Positions 4,650-5,006 of a stretch of 5,006 bases of DNA are shown piece by piece. The stretch comes from Actinomycetes bacterium (GTDB lineage: Bacteria > Actinomycetota > Acidimicrobiia > Spongiisociales > UBA4744): NCBI GenBank assembly GCA_024641205.1, contig JAHEDM010000214.1:1-5006 (forward strand). Direction: 5' to 3'. The position numbers and the translations under genes were made by a program. A model generated the notes under the pieces. That model ran no database searches, was not told the origin of the DNA, and saw only the letters and a list, made by a program, of their open reading frames with translations. Position 1 is the stretch's first letter. Each line of letters begins with the position of its first letter.

Positions 4650-5006
4650 CTAGGTGCGGGGTGCCCGGGGGATCAATACCGGCGTGCGGTTCGTGTACTG
4701 CTGGTACTCGTCTTCGTCACCCCAGCGCTTCTCGGCCCGGGCCTCGAGCATCGGGATGCCGCTCACCCGGGTGAGCAACAGTACGACAAACACCGGCGAG
4801 ATCAACGTGATCCATCGCCAGCCCGTGAGTGCCGGCAGCGCCATGATGGCGATTCCCGTCCAGAGCACTATCTCACCGAAGTAGTTCGGATGACGCGACC
4901 ATGCCCAAAGCCCCGAAGTGATGAACCGGCCTTCGTTGGCCGGGGTCCGTTTGAAGGCTGATTTCTGCCAGTCGGCAACGGACTCGATCGCGAATCCCGC
5001 AATCCA
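4650..5006 (-). CDS. DUF1295 (steroid 5-alpha-reductase-like) membrane protein, C-terminal part
   Basis: Partial gene: the frame is open from the window edge at 5006 down to the TAG at 4652-4650, giving 118 residues with the N-terminal part outside. The visible piece contains the family's signature region: GFAIESVADWQK (4-15), PANEGRFITSGLW (22-34), the hallmark SRHPNYFGE (37-45), a helix pair (about 46-60 and 65-80), GIPMLE (83-88) and the C-terminal YTNRTPVLIPRAPR (104-117). These blocks mark DUF1295, a multi-helix relative of steroid 5-alpha reductases and isoprenylcysteine methyltransferases; the HPNYFGE region is the part shared with those enzymes. Related proteins reduce or methylate lipid-like substrates, but the substrate here is unknown. 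A GTG at 4868 is only an internal codon, because the conserved region continues well upstream of it. The gene converges on DUF3159 with a 51-base gap and is probably functionally separate from the plus-strand genes. Confidence 0.88.
   Translation of the reverse strand, partial: WIAGFAIESVADWQKSAFKRTPANEGRFITSGLWAWSRHPNYFGEIVLWTGIAIMALPALTGWRWITLISPVFVVLLLTRVSGIPMLEARAEKRWGDEDEYQQYTNRTPVLIPRAPRT

Noticed and set aside
4301..4774. 157-codon plus-strand frame across the convergent gap
   Set aside because: It overlaps DUF3159 in another frame and then runs antisense to DUF1295; the composition is cysteine- and serine-rich with no motif.
4650..4868. A separate 72-residue minus-strand protein starting at GTG 4868
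   Set aside because: The same frame is open through to the window edge and encodes the conserved SRHPNYFGE and GFAIESVADWQK blocks upstream, so this is the tail of a longer DUF1295 gene.
1..5006. Mobile element, CRISPR, tRNA or toxin-antitoxin content
   Set aside because: Looked for transposase or integrase motifs, long terminal repeats, regularly spaced repeats, tRNA-like cloverleaf arms and small antitoxin-like genes; none were seen.

Overview
The window looks like ordinary chromosome from a GC-rich actinobacterium. The evidence is strongly GC-biased codon use, a DUF3159 protein (essentially an actinobacterial family as far as I recall), a site-2 protease of the mycobacterial Rip3 type, and a gene start that appears leaderless, as is common in this phylum. 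An uncultured lineage such as Acidimicrobiia is possible, but I cannot establish class or genus. I see no tRNA, rRNA, CRISPR array, insertion sequence, integrase or attachment site.

Layout. Five genes run on the plus strand: (1) a cysteine-free thioredoxin-fold, ATP10-like protein (72-539); (2) an M50 site-2 protease with C-terminal CBS-like domains (634-1764); (3) a CPA2/Kef-type cation:proton antiporter with a C-terminal RCK (TrkA-N) domain (1851-3428); (4) a small DUF1475 membrane protein (best start 3528, end 3893); (5) a DUF3159 membrane protein (best start 3927, end 4598). A sixth gene, on the minus strand, converges on them and runs off the right edge. It is the C-terminal 118 residues of a DUF1295 (steroid 5-alpha-reductase-like) membrane protein (5006-4650). 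The longest gap is 99 bases; none exceeds 300 bases.

How the genes may work together. Four of the five plus-strand genes encode integral membrane proteins. The antiporter would move K+ or Na+ against H+ under control of its nucleotide-binding RCK domain. DUF1475 and DUF3159 follow it and could share its transcript. From memory, DUF3159 genes lie next to TrkA-type K+ uptake genes in other actinobacteria, which makes a role around cation homeostasis an attractive but unproven idea. The antiporter appears to have its own promoter, an extended -10 element ten bases before the ATG with no Shine-Dalgarno sequence, so it probably starts a transcription unit separate from the protease gene.

I do not see a clear, wholly new system. 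The most useful observations are the leaderless antiporter start, the absence of the glutathione-gating KefC motif, the Kef/DUF1475/DUF3159 neighbourhood, and the fact that these three genes share one reading frame and are separated by single stop codons.
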